This document shows positions 49,508-58,774 of a stretch of DNA of 64,000 bases, one piece after another. Within the stretch, counting starts at the first letter, position 1, and each line of letters opens with the position of its first letter. Origin of the DNA: Blattabacterium cuenoti (GTDB taxonomy: Bacteria; Bacteroidota; Bacteroidia; Flavobacteriales; Blattabacteriaceae). The translations under genes were made by a program, and so were the position numbers. The stretch spans positions 372,001-436,000 of the forward strand of contig NZ_CP059213.1 of assembly GCF_014252255.1 (NCBI RefSeq), read 5' to 3'. The notes beneath the pieces were generated by a model that ran no database searches, was not told the origin of the DNA, and was given only the letters and a program-made list of their open reading frames with translations.

Positions 49508-49828
49508 TTATAAATTTTGATTCCAAAGATTTTCTATATTGTAATATAGTCTTACTTCTTTTTGAAAAATATGAACTACAATAGAAATATAATCTACTAG
49601 TATCCATTTTTTACTTTTTAATCCTTCTATATGCCAAGGTTTTTCCTGTAATTGTTTCATTGTAATTTTTTCTATAGATTGGGAAATAGCATAAACTTGA
49701 TTATGAGTATTTCCATTACAAAGGACAAAATAATCACAAATAAAATTTTTTTTATTTTTTAAATTTATAATAGATATATCTTCTCCTTTAACCATTTGAA
49801 TTCCTTCTATGATTTTTTTTAGTAACAA
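49508..49828 (-). CDS. rsfS: Ribosomal silencing factor RsfS
   Basis: Binds L14 and blocks subunit joining when nutrients are low. Core blocks include GEDISIINLKNKKNFICDYFVLCNGNTHNQVYAIS and KPWHIEGLKSKKWILVDYISIVVHIFQKEVRLYYNIENLW. Length 106 is typical. It heads the rsfS-ftsH-cdsA-psd group and has the best sigma70-like promoter in the window just upstream. Confidence 0.94.
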   Translation of the reverse strand: MLLKKIIEGIQMVKGEDISIINLKNKKNFICDYFVLCNGNTHNQVYAISQSIEKITMKQLQEKPWHIEGLKSKKWILVDYISIVVHIFQKEVRLYYNIENLWNQNL

Positions 49829-49849
49829 AACAAAAATTTTTTTAATGTT

Positions 49850-49878
49850 ATTATATTAGTATTTTTTTTAAATTTCAA
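49850..49878 (-). promoter_or_regulatory. Sigma70-like promoter for rsfS-ftsH-cdsA-psd
   Basis: On the minus strand TTGAAA (49878-49873), a 17-base spacer and TATAAT (49855-49850) match the E. coli consensus in all but one base, 22 bases before the rsfS start. Bacteroidota promoters normally look different, so this is worth testing. Confidence 0.5.
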
Positions 49879-49937
49879 TGTAAGACAAAAATAAGATTTT
49901 CACTTTAAAGAAGTTTAATTTTCTAATATAAAACATT

Positions 49938-50687
49938 TTGATAAAATTTATTTGGCCTATATATTTAATTCTATTACAAAAAGTTAATTCTACAAATCAA
50001 TATGCTAGAAAATATATTTTAAAAAATATAAATTGGTTAATAATATGGTCTTTAAATCAAAATAAAGGAATAGGAATAGGAAATAATTTATGGTATACAG
50101 AAAAAGAAAAGAATTTAACTTTTAGTATTATATTCAAACCTATAAATCCTTTTTATAATAAATATATAATTAACATTATTACAAGTAATGCAATTCATAA
50201 AGTTTTATCAAAAAAAAATAAAAAAATTTTTTGGATTAAATGGCCTAATGATATTATATTATTTGGTAAAAAAATAGGAGGAATTTTAATAGAAAATAGT
50301 CTTTTTTTAAAAAAAATTCATACTTCTATTATTGGAATTGGTTTAAATGTATATCAAACAAAATTTGATAAAAAATGGAATGCTTCTTCTTTAAAAGAAA
50401 TTTTAAATATAAATATTGAATTAGATGATTTATTTTATAAAATTATTTTTTTTATACAAAAAGAATATTTATTATTTATAAAATATGGAGAAAATTTTAT
50501 CAAAAAATATTATATTAATCATCTTTATTTAAAAGATAAAATTTCTATCTTTTATATTTATAAAACAAAAAATTTTATTAAAGGAATAATACGATCTATA
50601 ACAAATCAAGGTTTTTTAATAATTGAATTTAATAATAAATTTTATTTTTTTTCTCAAAAAGAAATAAAATTTATTATTAATAAATAA
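49938..50687 (+). CDS. birA: Biotin-[acetyl-CoA-carboxylase] ligase with altered biotinyl-AMP loop
   Basis: Attaches biotin to carboxyl-carrier proteins. There is no DNA-binding domain, so this is the monofunctional type (249 residues). The start is TTG at 49938; no ATG lies between it and the conserved LLQKVNSTNQYARKY. KWPNDIILFGKKIGGILIEN (K101-W-P-N-D105), holding the catalytic lysine, is intact. The loop normally reading GRGRRG, or GRGQMG in Bacteroidota, reads GIGIGN at residues 44-49, so the Arg residues that close over biotinyl-AMP are gone. The following W and EKNLTFSI are normal. The SH3-like C-terminal domain is present. Convergent with yidC, 12 bases away. Confidence 0.9.
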   Translation: MIKFIWPIYLILLQKVNSTNQYARKYILKNINWLIIWSLNQNKGIGIGNNLWYTEKEKNLTFSIIFKPINPFYNKYIINIITSNAIHKVLSKKNKKIFWIKWPNDIILFGKKIGGILIENSLFLKKIHTSIIGIGLNVYQTKFDKKWNASSLKEILNINIELDDLFYKIIFFIQKEYLLFIKYGENFIKKYYINHLYLKDKISIFYIYKTKNFIKGIIRSITNQGFLIIEFNNKFYFFSQKEIKFIINK

Positions 50688-50699
50688 AAATAATTTTTA

Positions 50700-52385
50700 T
50701 TATATTTTTTTTTCTTGAATATTCATTAAAATTTTTTCTTCATTTAACATAAATTTTTTAATTAAAAATAAAAAACAAATATTTATAATATTAGAAATAA
50801 AATAATATAAAGATAAAGCAGAAGCATAACTATTTATAAAAAATAACATTATAATAGGCATTAAATATAATAAAAAATTTATATCAGGAATAGTATTATG
50901 CTCATTTTGAGAAAAATCTTTTTTATCATTATTACTTAATTTTGTATAAAAAAATAATGCTAATGAATATAATAAAGTTAGTAAACTTATATGATTACCA
51001 TAAAAAGGTATAAAAAAAGGTAATTCAAGAATTGAATCATATGAAGTAAGATCATCTACCCATAGAAAAGATTTTCCTCTTAAATTAATTATAGTAGGAA
51101 AAAATTTAAATAATGAATAAAAAATAGGAATTTGAAATAATGTAGAAACACACCCTGACATGGGATTTACTCCTACTTTTTTATATAAATTCATCATAGC
51201 TTTTTGTTTTTTAAAAGCATCTTCATTATTTTTATAATCCTTGTTTAATTTTTCTATTTCTGGACGAATTAATTTCATTATAGCACTTAATTTATATTGT
51301 TTATAAGTAATTGGAGCTAATATAAGTTTTACTACTATAGTCATTAAAATAATAATTATTCCATAATTTAAATTTGTTTTTTCCAATAATTGAAAAATTA
51401 TTAGAAAAAAATATTTATTAATCCATTTTAAAAAACCCCATCCAAATGGAATAATATTTTCAAATCCATTTTTATAATCTTTTAATAAATAAAAATCCAA
51501 AGGTCCAAAATAAAAACGAAAAGAAAAATTAAATTCTTCATTTTCTTTTTTTTTTATAAAAGTTTTAAACTGAATTTTTTTTAAAGAATTTCCTGAAGAA
51601 AAATTATAAGATCGAATAAAAATATGTTTTAATATTTTTTCTGGTTTAAATATAGAAGCAAAAAATTGTTGTTTATGAGCAATCCAATTTATATTGGATA
51701 AATTTTTTTCTTCTGTTTTTTTTTCAGATAAATATTTTATAGAATTATTATTATTATTAGAATAATATGCTTGAGTATAGGAATTTTCCCAATCTCTATC
51801 TTTTTCTAGAGATAAAATTTTTTGTTCTAAATTGATAGAAACTGATTCCTTAAAAGGAAAAAAATTTGTTGTTTTTATAGAAAAACCAATATCATATTGA
51901 TTATTTTTACCAATTGTATATATATAATCTAAAAAACCTTTTCCATAAGGATTTTTAGCTCTCATTATAAGAATTTTATTATATTTTTTTGTATTATTAA
52001 ATAATAAAGGTTTAAATAATAAATTTTCTGTATTAATATTTAAACCTTTATTATTTAAAAAAGACATTTTATATAAAAAACTAGAATTTTTTATTAAATA
52101 CAGATTTTTTGTATGATATGATAATAAAGGATCATATGCTTTATATTTTTTTAAAAGAACTTCATTTATTATTCCTCCTATATTAGATATTTTTAATCTT
52201 AAAACATTATTTTCTAATATAAAAAGATTATTTTTTTCTTTTTTTTTAAAAAAAATTATTTTTTTATATTCTTTTTTTGATTCTTTATTATTATTATTAA
52301 TGTTAAAATATGTGAAAATCGTTAAAATAAATAATATAAGGAATAGTCCTATTATAGAATTATAATCTAAATTTTTATCCTTCAT
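50700..52385 (-). CDS. yidC: Membrane protein insertase YidC
   Basis: Inserts and folds inner-membrane proteins with or without SecYEG. An N-terminal helix (about 8-26) is followed by a large periplasmic beta domain (about 45-330) and then the conserved five-helix core, with LAPITYKQYKLSAIMKLIRPEIEKLNKDYKN and VGVNPMSGCVSTLFQIPIFYSLFKFF. The groove arginine fits APITYKQYK in part. Length 561 is near the norm, though the Asn-rich periplasmic domain is divergent. Its start overlaps the pyrG stop by 4 bases. Confidence 0.95.
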   Translation of the reverse strand: MKDKNLDYNSIIGLFLILFILTIFTYFNINNNNKESKKEYKKIIFFKKKEKNNLFILENNVLRLKISNIGGIINEVLLKKYKAYDPLLSYHTKNLYLIKNSSFLYKMSFLNNKGLNINTENLLFKPLLFNNTKKYNKILIMRAKNPYGKGFLDYIYTIGKNNQYDIGFSIKTTNFFPFKESVSINLEQKILSLEKDRDWENSYTQAYYSNNNNNSIKYLSEKKTEEKNLSNINWIAHKQQFFASIFKPEKILKHIFIRSYNFSSGNSLKKIQFKTFIKKKENEEFNFSFRFYFGPLDFYLLKDYKNGFENIIPFGWGFLKWINKYFFLIIFQLLEKTNLNYGIIIILMTIVVKLILAPITYKQYKLSAIMKLIRPEIEKLNKDYKNNEDAFKKQKAMMNLYKKVGVNPMSGCVSTLFQIPIFYSLFKFFPTIINLRGKSFLWVDDLTSYDSILELPFFIPFYGNHISLLTLLYSLALFFYTKLSNNDKKDFSQNEHNTIPDINFLLYLMPIIMLFFINSYASALSLYYFISNIINICFLFLIKKFMLNEEKILMNIQEKKI

Positions 52386-54022
52386 ATATAAGAAGAATTC
52401 TGATGATCAATATCTTTATAATTTTTAGAAACTTGTATAAAATTAATAAATAAAGGATGCGGATTCTTTACTGTACTTTTATATTCTGGATGATATTGAA
52501 CTCCTAAGAAAAAAACATGATTTTCTAACTCTATTGCTTCTATTAATCCTGTTTCTGGATTAATTCCAACTGGCTTCATTCCAGCGTTAGAAAAACATTC
52601 TAAATAATTATTATTAAATTCATATCTGTGTCGATGTCTTTCAAAAATATCTTTTTTTCCTCCATAAATAGAAAATATTTTAGAACCTTCTATTAAAGAA
52701 CATTTCCAATTTCCTAAACGCATAGTTCCTCCTTTATGAATTATTTTTTTTTGTTTTTCCATTAAAGATATAACAGGATGAGAAGTATATGGATTTGTCT
52801 CATAACTTTCTGCTTTTTTTAATCCTAAAACATTTCTTGCAAATTCTATTATAGCAATTTGCATTCCTAAACATATTCCAAGAAATGGAATTTTATTTTC
52901 TCTTGCATATTTTGTTGCAAGAATTTTTCCTTCTATTCCTCTATTTCCAAATCCTGGAGCAACTAAAATTCCTGAAATTCCTTCAAAATTTTTTTTAATA
53001 TTTTTTTCTTTTATCATTTCTGAATAAATCCATTTTATATTAACGTAAGTATCATTTTCAGTACCTGCATGAATTAATGCTTCAATAATTGATTTATAAG
53101 AATCATGTAAAGAAACATATTTTCCAACTAATGCTATTTTTGTTTCATATTTAGGATTTTTATATTTTTTAATAAAAATTTTCCATTTTTTTAAATTAGG
53201 AGAAATAATAGTTGATAAATTTAAATGATTTAATACTACTTTATCAAAATTTTGAAAATGTAATAAAAAAGGAATTTCATATATAATTTTAGTATCAATT
53301 GATTCTATAACATGTTTTGGTTTTACATTACAAAATAATGCTAATTTTTCTCTAATTTCTTTAGAAATATGTTTTTCTGTTCTACAAATAATAATATCTG
53401 CTTGTATTCCATTTTCCATTAAACTACGAACAGAATGTTGTGTTGGTTTTGTTTTTATTTCTCCAGTAACTGTAATATATGGAAGTAATGTTAAATGAAT
53501 TACCAATCCATTAAATTTTCCTAATTCCCACTTTAATTGACGTACTGATTCAATATATGGTAAACTTTCTATATCTCCTACTGTTCCTCCTATTTCAGTA
53601 ATAATAATATCATAATTTTTTGATTCTCCTAATATCTTAATACGTCTTTTAATTTCATTAGTAATATGAGGAATAACTTGTACTGTTTTTCCTAAATAAT
53701 TTCCTTTTCTTTCATTATCTATGACTGTTTTATAAATCAATCCAGATGTTACATTATTTTCTTTAGTAGTAGATTGATTTAAAAATCTCTCATAATGACC
53801 TAAATCTAAATCTGTTTCTGCTCCATCTTTAGTTACAAAACATTCTCCATGTTCATAAGGATTTAAAGTACCTGGATCTATATTAAAATAAGGATCTAAT
53901 TTTAGAATCGTAATTTTATATCCTCTAGCTTTTAATAACATTCCTAATGAAGCTGAAACTATTCCTTTTCCTAAAGAAGAAGTTACTCCTCCTGTAACAA
54001 AAATATATTTTGTTTTCATCAT
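52382..54022 (-). CDS. pyrG: CTP synthase
   Basis: Makes CTP from UTP, ATP and glutamine. The N-terminal synthetase domain has YIFVTGGVTSSLGKGIVSASLG, KLDPYFNIDPGTLNPYEHGECFVTKDGAETDLDLGHYERF. The C-terminal class I glutaminase has FLGICLGMQ with the nucleophilic Cys near 383 and VQYHPEYKS. Length 546 is normal. The pyrG-yidC pair with ATGA overlap is typical of Bacteroidota. Confidence 0.98.
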   Translation of the reverse strand: MMKTKYIFVTGGVTSSLGKGIVSASLGMLLKARGYKITILKLDPYFNIDPGTLNPYEHGECFVTKDGAETDLDLGHYERFLNQSTTKENNVTSGLIYKTVIDNERKGNYLGKTVQVIPHITNEIKRRIKILGESKNYDIIITEIGGTVGDIESLPYIESVRQLKWELGKFNGLVIHLTLLPYITVTGEIKTKPTQHSVRSLMENGIQADIIICRTEKHISKEIREKLALFCNVKPKHVIESIDTKIIYEIPFLLHFQNFDKVVLNHLNLSTIISPNLKKWKIFIKKYKNPKYETKIALVGKYVSLHDSYKSIIEALIHAGTENDTYVNIKWIYSEMIKEKNIKKNFEGISGILVAPGFGNRGIEGKILATKYARENKIPFLGICLGMQIAIIEFARNVLGLKKAESYETNPYTSHPVISLMEKQKKIIHKGGTMRLGNWKCSLIEGSKIFSIYGGKKDIFERHRHRYEFNNNYLECFSNAGMKPVGINPETGLIEAIELENHVFFLGVQYHPEYKSTVKNPHPLFINFIQVSKNYKDIDHQNSSYI

Positions 54023-54168
54023 AAAATAAATAAATAATGAAATAATACAAATAAATCAAAAATATAAATTAATAATTATAAATTATAAAAAATTTTTATT
54101 TCATAAAATATCAATTTTATTTAGAAAAAATGAGAATTTATGATTTTTTTTTTATATTTACCAAATTT

Positions 54169-54268
54169 GGAGCAAGTTCTACACAATCAGCTCCCTATGA
54201 ATCCTCCAGGGTGGGAACACAGCAAAGGTAATAAGGTCGTAGCGATGTGATGTAGTAAAGCTTGCTCC
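54169..54268 (+). ncRNA. ffs: Signal recognition particle RNA, small bacterial type
   Basis: About 100 bases with perfectly pairing ends (GGAGCAAG at 54169-54176 with CTTGCTCC at 54261-54268). The apical domain IV core is CAGG-GTG-GGAA-CAC-AGCA-AAGG, with the GGAA tetraloop at 54214-54217 and the Ffh-binding internal loops on either side. The 3' arm GCGATGTGATGTAG fits the E. coli pattern. TATATTTA, one base off the Bacteroidota -7 box, ends 8 bases before the RNA. It is more GC-rich than its surroundings, as expected for structured RNA. Upstream of clpX. Confidence 0.92.
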
Positions 54269-54300
54269 ATTATAATTATAAATAATATGAAATATGGAAG

Positions 54301-55521
54301 ATGGAAGATTTATTAAAATGTAATTTTTGTGGAAGGAAAAAAAATGAAATAACTTTTCTTATATCTGGAATAAATGGACATATTTGTAATTTTTGTATAG
54401 AAAAAACTTATTCTATAATTAATAAAAAATTTTTAGAAAAAAAAACTAAAAAAGAAAATAATTCTATTAAAATAGAAATAAAAAAACCTAAAGAAATAAA
54501 ATTTTATTTAGATAAATATGTTGTAGGACAAAATGAAGCAAAAAAAATTATTTCTGTTGCTGTATATAATCATTATAAAAGAATACTTAATAGTCAATAT
54601 AATGAAAATCAAAAAAAAGAAAATGAAAATATAGAAATAGAAAAATCTAATATATTATTAATTGGAAACACAGGAACAGGAAAAACTTTATTAGCTAAAA
54701 GTATATCAAAACTTTTAAAAGTTCCTTTTGCTATAGCAGATGCTACTACTTTAACTGAAGCTGGATATGTAGGAGAAGATGTAGAATCTATATTAACAAA
54801 ACTTTTACAATCTGTTAATTATGATATAAATTCTGCTGAAAAAGGAATTATTTTTTTAGATGAAATAGATAAAATATCTAGAAAAAGTAATAATCCTTCT
54901 ATAACAAGAGATGTTTCTGGAGAAGGGGTCCAACAAGCTTTATTAAAAATATTAGAAGGTGCAATAATTAATGTTCCTCCACAAGGAGGAAGAAAACATC
55001 CAGATCAAAAAATGATACAAATTAATACTGAAAATATATTATTTATAGCTGGGGGAACATTTGACGGAATTGAAAAAATTATATCTGATAGAATAGAAAA
55101 AATTTCTATAGGTTTTTTTACTCAAAAAAAAAAATATAAAAAAAATAATTATTTAAAAAATATTATTTCTTCAGATTTAAAAAATTTTGGATTAATTCCT
55201 GAATTAATAGGAAGATTTCCTATTAATACTTATTTAAATCCATTAGATAAAAATATGCTAAAAAAAATATTATTAGAACCTAAAAATGCTTTAATTAAAC
55301 AATATCAAAAATTATTTGATATGGATAATATATCTATGAATATAACAGATGAAGCTTTAGATATTATAGCAGATAAAACTTTTAAAATTGGATTAGGAGC
55401 AAGAGGATTACGTACTTTTTGTGAAAAGATTTTTATAGATTATATATATGATATAGAAAATATTCAAAAAAATTTAAATATAGATAAAGATATTGTTATG
55501 AAAAAACTTAATTATTATTAA
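54301..55521 (+). CDS. clpX: ATP-dependent Clp protease ATP-binding subunit ClpX
   Basis: AAA+ unfoldase that feeds ClpP. The N-terminal zinc-binding domain has C7, C10, C29 and C32. Walker A is GNTGTGKT (122-129), Walker B is GIIFLDEIDKI, followed by ARG-loop and GAFNLARGL-type C-terminal blocks (IGLGARGLRTFCEKIF). Length 406 is normal. The start is the second of two tandem ATGGAAG units. The first, at 54294, is out of frame and stops after nine codons. clpP is not in the window. Convergent with obgE, 2 bases apart. Confidence 0.96.
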   Translation: MEDLLKCNFCGRKKNEITFLISGINGHICNFCIEKTYSIINKKFLEKKTKKENNSIKIEIKKPKEIKFYLDKYVVGQNEAKKIISVAVYNHYKRILNSQYNENQKKENENIEIEKSNILLIGNTGTGKTLLAKSISKLLKVPFAIADATTLTEAGYVGEDVESILTKLLQSVNYDINSAEKGIIFLDEIDKISRKSNNPSITRDVSGEGVQQALLKILEGAIINVPPQGGRKHPDQKMIQINTENILFIAGGTFDGIEKIISDRIEKISIGFFTQKKKYKKNNYLKNIISSDLKNFGLIPELIGRFPINTYLNPLDKNMLKKILLEPKNALIKQYQKLFDMDNISMNITDEALDIIADKTFKIGLGARGLRTFCEKIFIDYIYDIENIQKNLNIDKDIVMKKLNYY

Positions 55522-55523
55522 TT

Positions 55524-56510
55524 TTAATTTTGAATTAATTTCCATAATTTTTTTTTCAATTGTATTAATCCTTCTTTTGTAAAAGAAGAAATAAACATAA
55601 TATTTTCTTTTATCTTTAAAAATATTTTTATAATTGTTTCTTTTTTTTTATTATCAATTAAATCCGATTTAGAAATAACTAATAAACGTTTTTTTTTTAA
55701 AAGATTTGAATTAAATTTATTTAATTCATTTAATAAAATAAAATATTCTTGTTTTATATTTTTTGTTTCTGAAGAAATTAAAAATAATAAAATATAGTTT
55801 CTTTCTACATGTCTAAGAAAATGATAACCTAACCCTTTTCCTTCAGAAGCTTTTTCTATAATACCAGGAATATCTGCTATTAAAAAAGAATTAAAATTCA
55901 TTTTTAATACACCTAATTGTGGTTTTTTAGTTGTAAAAGCAAAATTACCTATTTTAGGTTTTGCTTTTGTAATAACGGAAAGAAGAGTTGATTTTCCAGT
56001 ATTTGGAAATCCTATTAATCCTACATCTGCTAAAATTTTTAATTCTAAAAAAATCCAATATCCTTTTGTTTTAATACCTGGTTGTGCATAATAAGGAGAT
56101 TGATTCATTGAATTTTTAAAAAAAGAATTTCCTTTTCCTCCTTTTCCACCTTCAAATAAAATTTTTGTTTCATAATTTTTAGTAATTTCCATTATTATAT
56201 TTTTTTTTTCATCTTTAATTATAGTTCCTATTGGAACAATTATTAAAAAATCTTTTCCATTGGATCCAGTAAGATTATTTCCTTTTCCAGGAGATCCTGA
56301 TTTTGCTATACAGTGTTTATTATATCTTAAATGAAAAAAAGTATAAATACTAGAATTTCCTTGAATAATAATATTTCCACCTTTTCCTCCTGTTCCTCCA
56401 TCTGGACCTCCTTTAGTTATAGATTTATCCCTATAAAAATGAACACATCCAGATCCTCCATTTCCACTTTTACAATAAATTTTTATAAAATCAATAAAAC
56501 AATTTTTCAT
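55524..56510 (-). CDS. obgE: GTPase Obg/CgtA
   Basis: Ribosome-assembly and stress GTPase. The Gly-rich Obg fold covers about 1-158 (KSGNGGSGCVHF, GGPDGGTGGKGGNIII). The G domain has G1 GFPNTGKST (167-175), G2 FAFTTKKP, G3 DIPG (213-216), and SKSD at G4 in place of NKxD, a variant common in Bacteroidota. It lacks the extra C-terminal domain of Bacillus Obg. Length 328 fits. It is 4 bases after adk. Confidence 0.96.
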   Translation of the reverse strand: MKNCFIDFIKIYCKSGNGGSGCVHFYRDKSITKGGPDGGTGGKGGNIIIQGNSSIYTFFHLRYNKHCIAKSGSPGKGNNLTGSNGKDFLIIVPIGTIIKDEKKNIIMEITKNYETKILFEGGKGGKGNSFFKNSMNQSPYYAQPGIKTKGYWIFLELKILADVGLIGFPNTGKSTLLSVITKAKPKIGNFAFTTKKPQLGVLKMNFNSFLIADIPGIIEKASEGKGLGYHFLRHVERNYILLFLISSETKNIKQEYFILLNELNKFNSNLLKKKRLLVISKSDLIDNKKKETIIKIFLKIKENIMFISSFTKEGLIQLKKKLWKLIQN

Positions 56511-56514
56511 AAAA

Positions 56515-57105
56515 TTAATTTTTTTGTAAAAAATTAATTATTTTTTTTTCTATAAAAATAGAAATTTCTTTTACAGAAAGAGAAGCATTTAATTTAAATA
56601 AATTATTTATCCATTTATGATTATTTTTCCAAACTAAAGAAGTTTCTTTTTTATATTCTTCTATTCTTTTTTTAACTGTTATAATATTAATATCATCATT
56701 TCTTAAACTAGTTTCTCCTCTTTTTAATAATCTATTTATTATTAAATTTTTTTGAATAGAAAAATAAAAAATTATATTTATTGTTCCTAAAAAAAATTTT
56801 TTTAAAATTTTTTCTAAAGAAATAAGTTGATTTTTTGTTCTAGGATACCCATCATAAATAATTCCTTTGGCATAAAAATATTTTTGTATTTCTATATATA
56901 ACATATTTGTAGTAATAATATCAGGAACTAACATTCCTTTATTAATATAAGAACTAACAAGTTTTCCTAACTTTGTTTTTTTCTTTATATGATTTCTAAA
57001 TATCATTCCAGTAGATAAATGAATAAAACCAAATTTATTTGCAATAATTTTAGCTTGAGTTCCTTTTCCACATCCAGGAGGCCCGAACAATATAATATGT
57101 ATCAT
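56515..57105 (-). CDS. adk: Adenylate kinase
   Basis: Balances ATP, ADP and AMP. The P-loop is GPPGCGKGT (8-16), followed by the AMP-binding LSTGMIFRNHI and IYDGYPRTKNQ (DGFPRT in most). The LID is the short, zinc-free form (KRGETSLRNDDIN). Length 196 is typical for short-LID enzymes. It is directly upstream of obgE. The 152-base gap upstream contains the lpdA terminator. Confidence 0.95.
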   Translation of the reverse strand: MIHIILFGPPGCGKGTQAKIIANKFGFIHLSTGMIFRNHIKKKTKLGKLVSSYINKGMLVPDIITTNMLYIEIQKYFYAKGIIYDGYPRTKNQLISLEKILKKFFLGTINIIFYFSIQKNLIINRLLKRGETSLRNDDINIITVKKRIEEYKKETSLVWKNNHKWINNLFKLNASLSVKEISIFIEKKIINFLQKN

Positions 57106-57165
57106 AAAATAATAAAATTATGAATTTTCTGCAAATAGAATACAGAACCATTTTATTTTTTATAG

Positions 57166-57203
57166 AAAAAAGATATTAATACACAATATAATTATGTATT
57201 AAT
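57166..57203 (-). terminator. Putative terminator of lpdA
   Basis: ATTAATACA (57175-57183) pairs perfectly with TGTATTAAT (57195-57203). On the minus strand the stem is followed three bases later by a run of six T. It lies 55 bases after the lpdA stop at 57258. The stem is AT-rich, so it may be weak. Confidence 0.5.
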
Positions 57204-57257
57204 AATCAAAATAATATAAAAAATAATGTATGTATAAAGTAAAAAGAAGTTTATAAC

Positions 57258-58649
57258 TTATAAATGAATAGATCTACCATAAGCATTAGATACAGATTCT
57301 AAAATAGATTCACTTAATGAAGGATGAGGATGAATACTTCCTATAATTTCATAGCTTGTAGCTTCTAATTTTCTTGCAACAACTACTTCTGAAATTAAAT
57401 CTGTAACATTATTTCCAATCATATGGCATCCTAACCATTCATCATATTTATCATCAAAAATTACTTTAACAAAACCATCAGTGTTTTCATCAGAAATAGC
57501 TCTACCAAGAGCATTAAATGGAAATTTAGATACTTTAATATGAAATCCTTTTTGTCTAGATTCTATTTCAGTATATCCAACTGAAGCTATTTCAGGAAAA
57601 GAATAAACACATTTTGGAATATTATTATAATTGATTTTTTGACAATTTAATCCTTTTATATTTTCAACACAATTTATCGCTTCATGTGAAGCAACATGAG
57701 CTAAAGAAGGAGTTTGAATTACATCTCCAATAGCATAATATCCATTTATATTTGTTTTATAATTATCATCTACATAAATAAATTCTTTTTCAATTTGAAT
57801 TCCTATATCTTCTAATCCAATATTATTAATATTAGGAGTAATACCAATAGCATAAAGAACTTTATTTGCATCTAAAATAATATCACCTTTAGGTGATTTA
57901 ATTTCTACTATAATTTTTTCATTTTTATCAAAAATTTTTTTTATAGAAGAAGATGTATAAATTTTAATTCCTTTTTTTTCAAAAGAAAATTTTAAATAAT
58001 CAGATATTTCATTATCTCCACTTGGAAAAAGTTTTGAACAAATTTCTATGATAGAAACATCTGTTCCCATAGAATGATAAAAATAAGCAAACTCTAATCC
58101 TATAGCACCAGAACCTATAATAATCATTTTTTTAGGTAAATGAGGTAAAGAAAGAGCTTCTTTATATGTTATTATTTTTTGATTATTTTGAAATTTTTTT
58201 TCAATTTTAGGTTTTGCTCCAGTAGAAATAATAATATGTGTAGCAGAATATTCTGCTATATTTTTTTCATTTTTATAAATTTCAATTTTTTTTCCTTTTT
58301 TTAAAATTGCATTTCCGGAAATAACATGAATTCCGTTTTTTTTCATTAAAAATGAAATTCCTTTTCTCATTTTTTCTACTATATTTTTACTTTTAGAAAG
58401 TATTTGAGAATAATCTATTTTGATTTGATCATTTTTAATTCCAAAAAGTTGTCCATTTTTTTTTATATAATGTAAAATTTTGGCACTATTTAAAAGAGAT
58501 TTTGTAGGAATACACCCCCAATTTAAACAAACTCCTCCAAGAGATTCCTTTTCAATTATCGCTGTTTTCATTCCTAATTGTGACGCACGTATAGAAGCAA
58601 CATAACCTCCTGGGCCACTACCTAAAATAATAACATCAAAATGCATCAT
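57258..58649 (-). CDS. lpdA: Dihydrolipoyl dehydrogenase
   Basis: E3 subunit of 2-oxoacid dehydrogenase complexes and glycine cleavage. The FAD-binding ILGSGPGGYVASIRA is followed by the redox disulfide C41/C46 in GGVCLNWGCIPTKS. The NAD-binding IIGSGAIGLEFAYFYHSMG and the C-terminal active-site HPHPSLSES complete the set. Length 463 is normal. It is a lone gene, divergent from the transaldolase gene, and no E1 or E2 gene is nearby. Confidence 0.97.
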   Translation of the reverse strand: MMHFDVIILGSGPGGYVASIRASQLGMKTAIIEKESLGGVCLNWGCIPTKSLLNSAKILHYIKKNGQLFGIKNDQIKIDYSQILSKSKNIVEKMRKGISFLMKKNGIHVISGNAILKKGKKIEIYKNEKNIAEYSATHIIISTGAKPKIEKKFQNNQKIITYKEALSLPHLPKKMIIIGSGAIGLEFAYFYHSMGTDVSIIEICSKLFPSGDNEISDYLKFSFEKKGIKIYTSSSIKKIFDKNEKIIVEIKSPKGDIILDANKVLYAIGITPNINNIGLEDIGIQIEKEFIYVDDNYKTNINGYYAIGDVIQTPSLAHVASHEAINCVENIKGLNCQKINYNNIPKCVYSFPEIASVGYTEIESRQKGFHIKVSKFPFNALGRAISDENTDGFVKVIFDDKYDEWLGCHMIGNNVTDLISEVVVARKLEATSYEIIGSIHPHPSLSESILESVSNAYGRSIHL

Positions 58650-58748
58650 AATATAAAAATATTATTAAATTTACGGATTTTTCTTTTTAAAAATCTTTTT
58701 ATAAAAAAAACAAAAATTCATTTTTTTATTAAAAAAAAAATATTTAAA

Positions 58749-58756
58749 TAAATTTG
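58749..58756 (+). promoter_or_regulatory. Putative Bacteroidota -7 element for the transaldolase gene
   Basis: TAAATTTG matches TAnnTTTG exactly, 18 bases before the start codon. The same octamer precedes the RRM gene. No good -33 TTG is visible. Confidence 0.4.
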
Positions 58757-58774
58757 CAATAAAATATATAAATT

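Noticed and set aside
55524-56510. SKSD in place of NKxD as a damaged G4 motif in Obg
   Set aside because: This variant is, to my knowledge, normal in Bacteroidota Obg proteins, and the other G motifs are intact.
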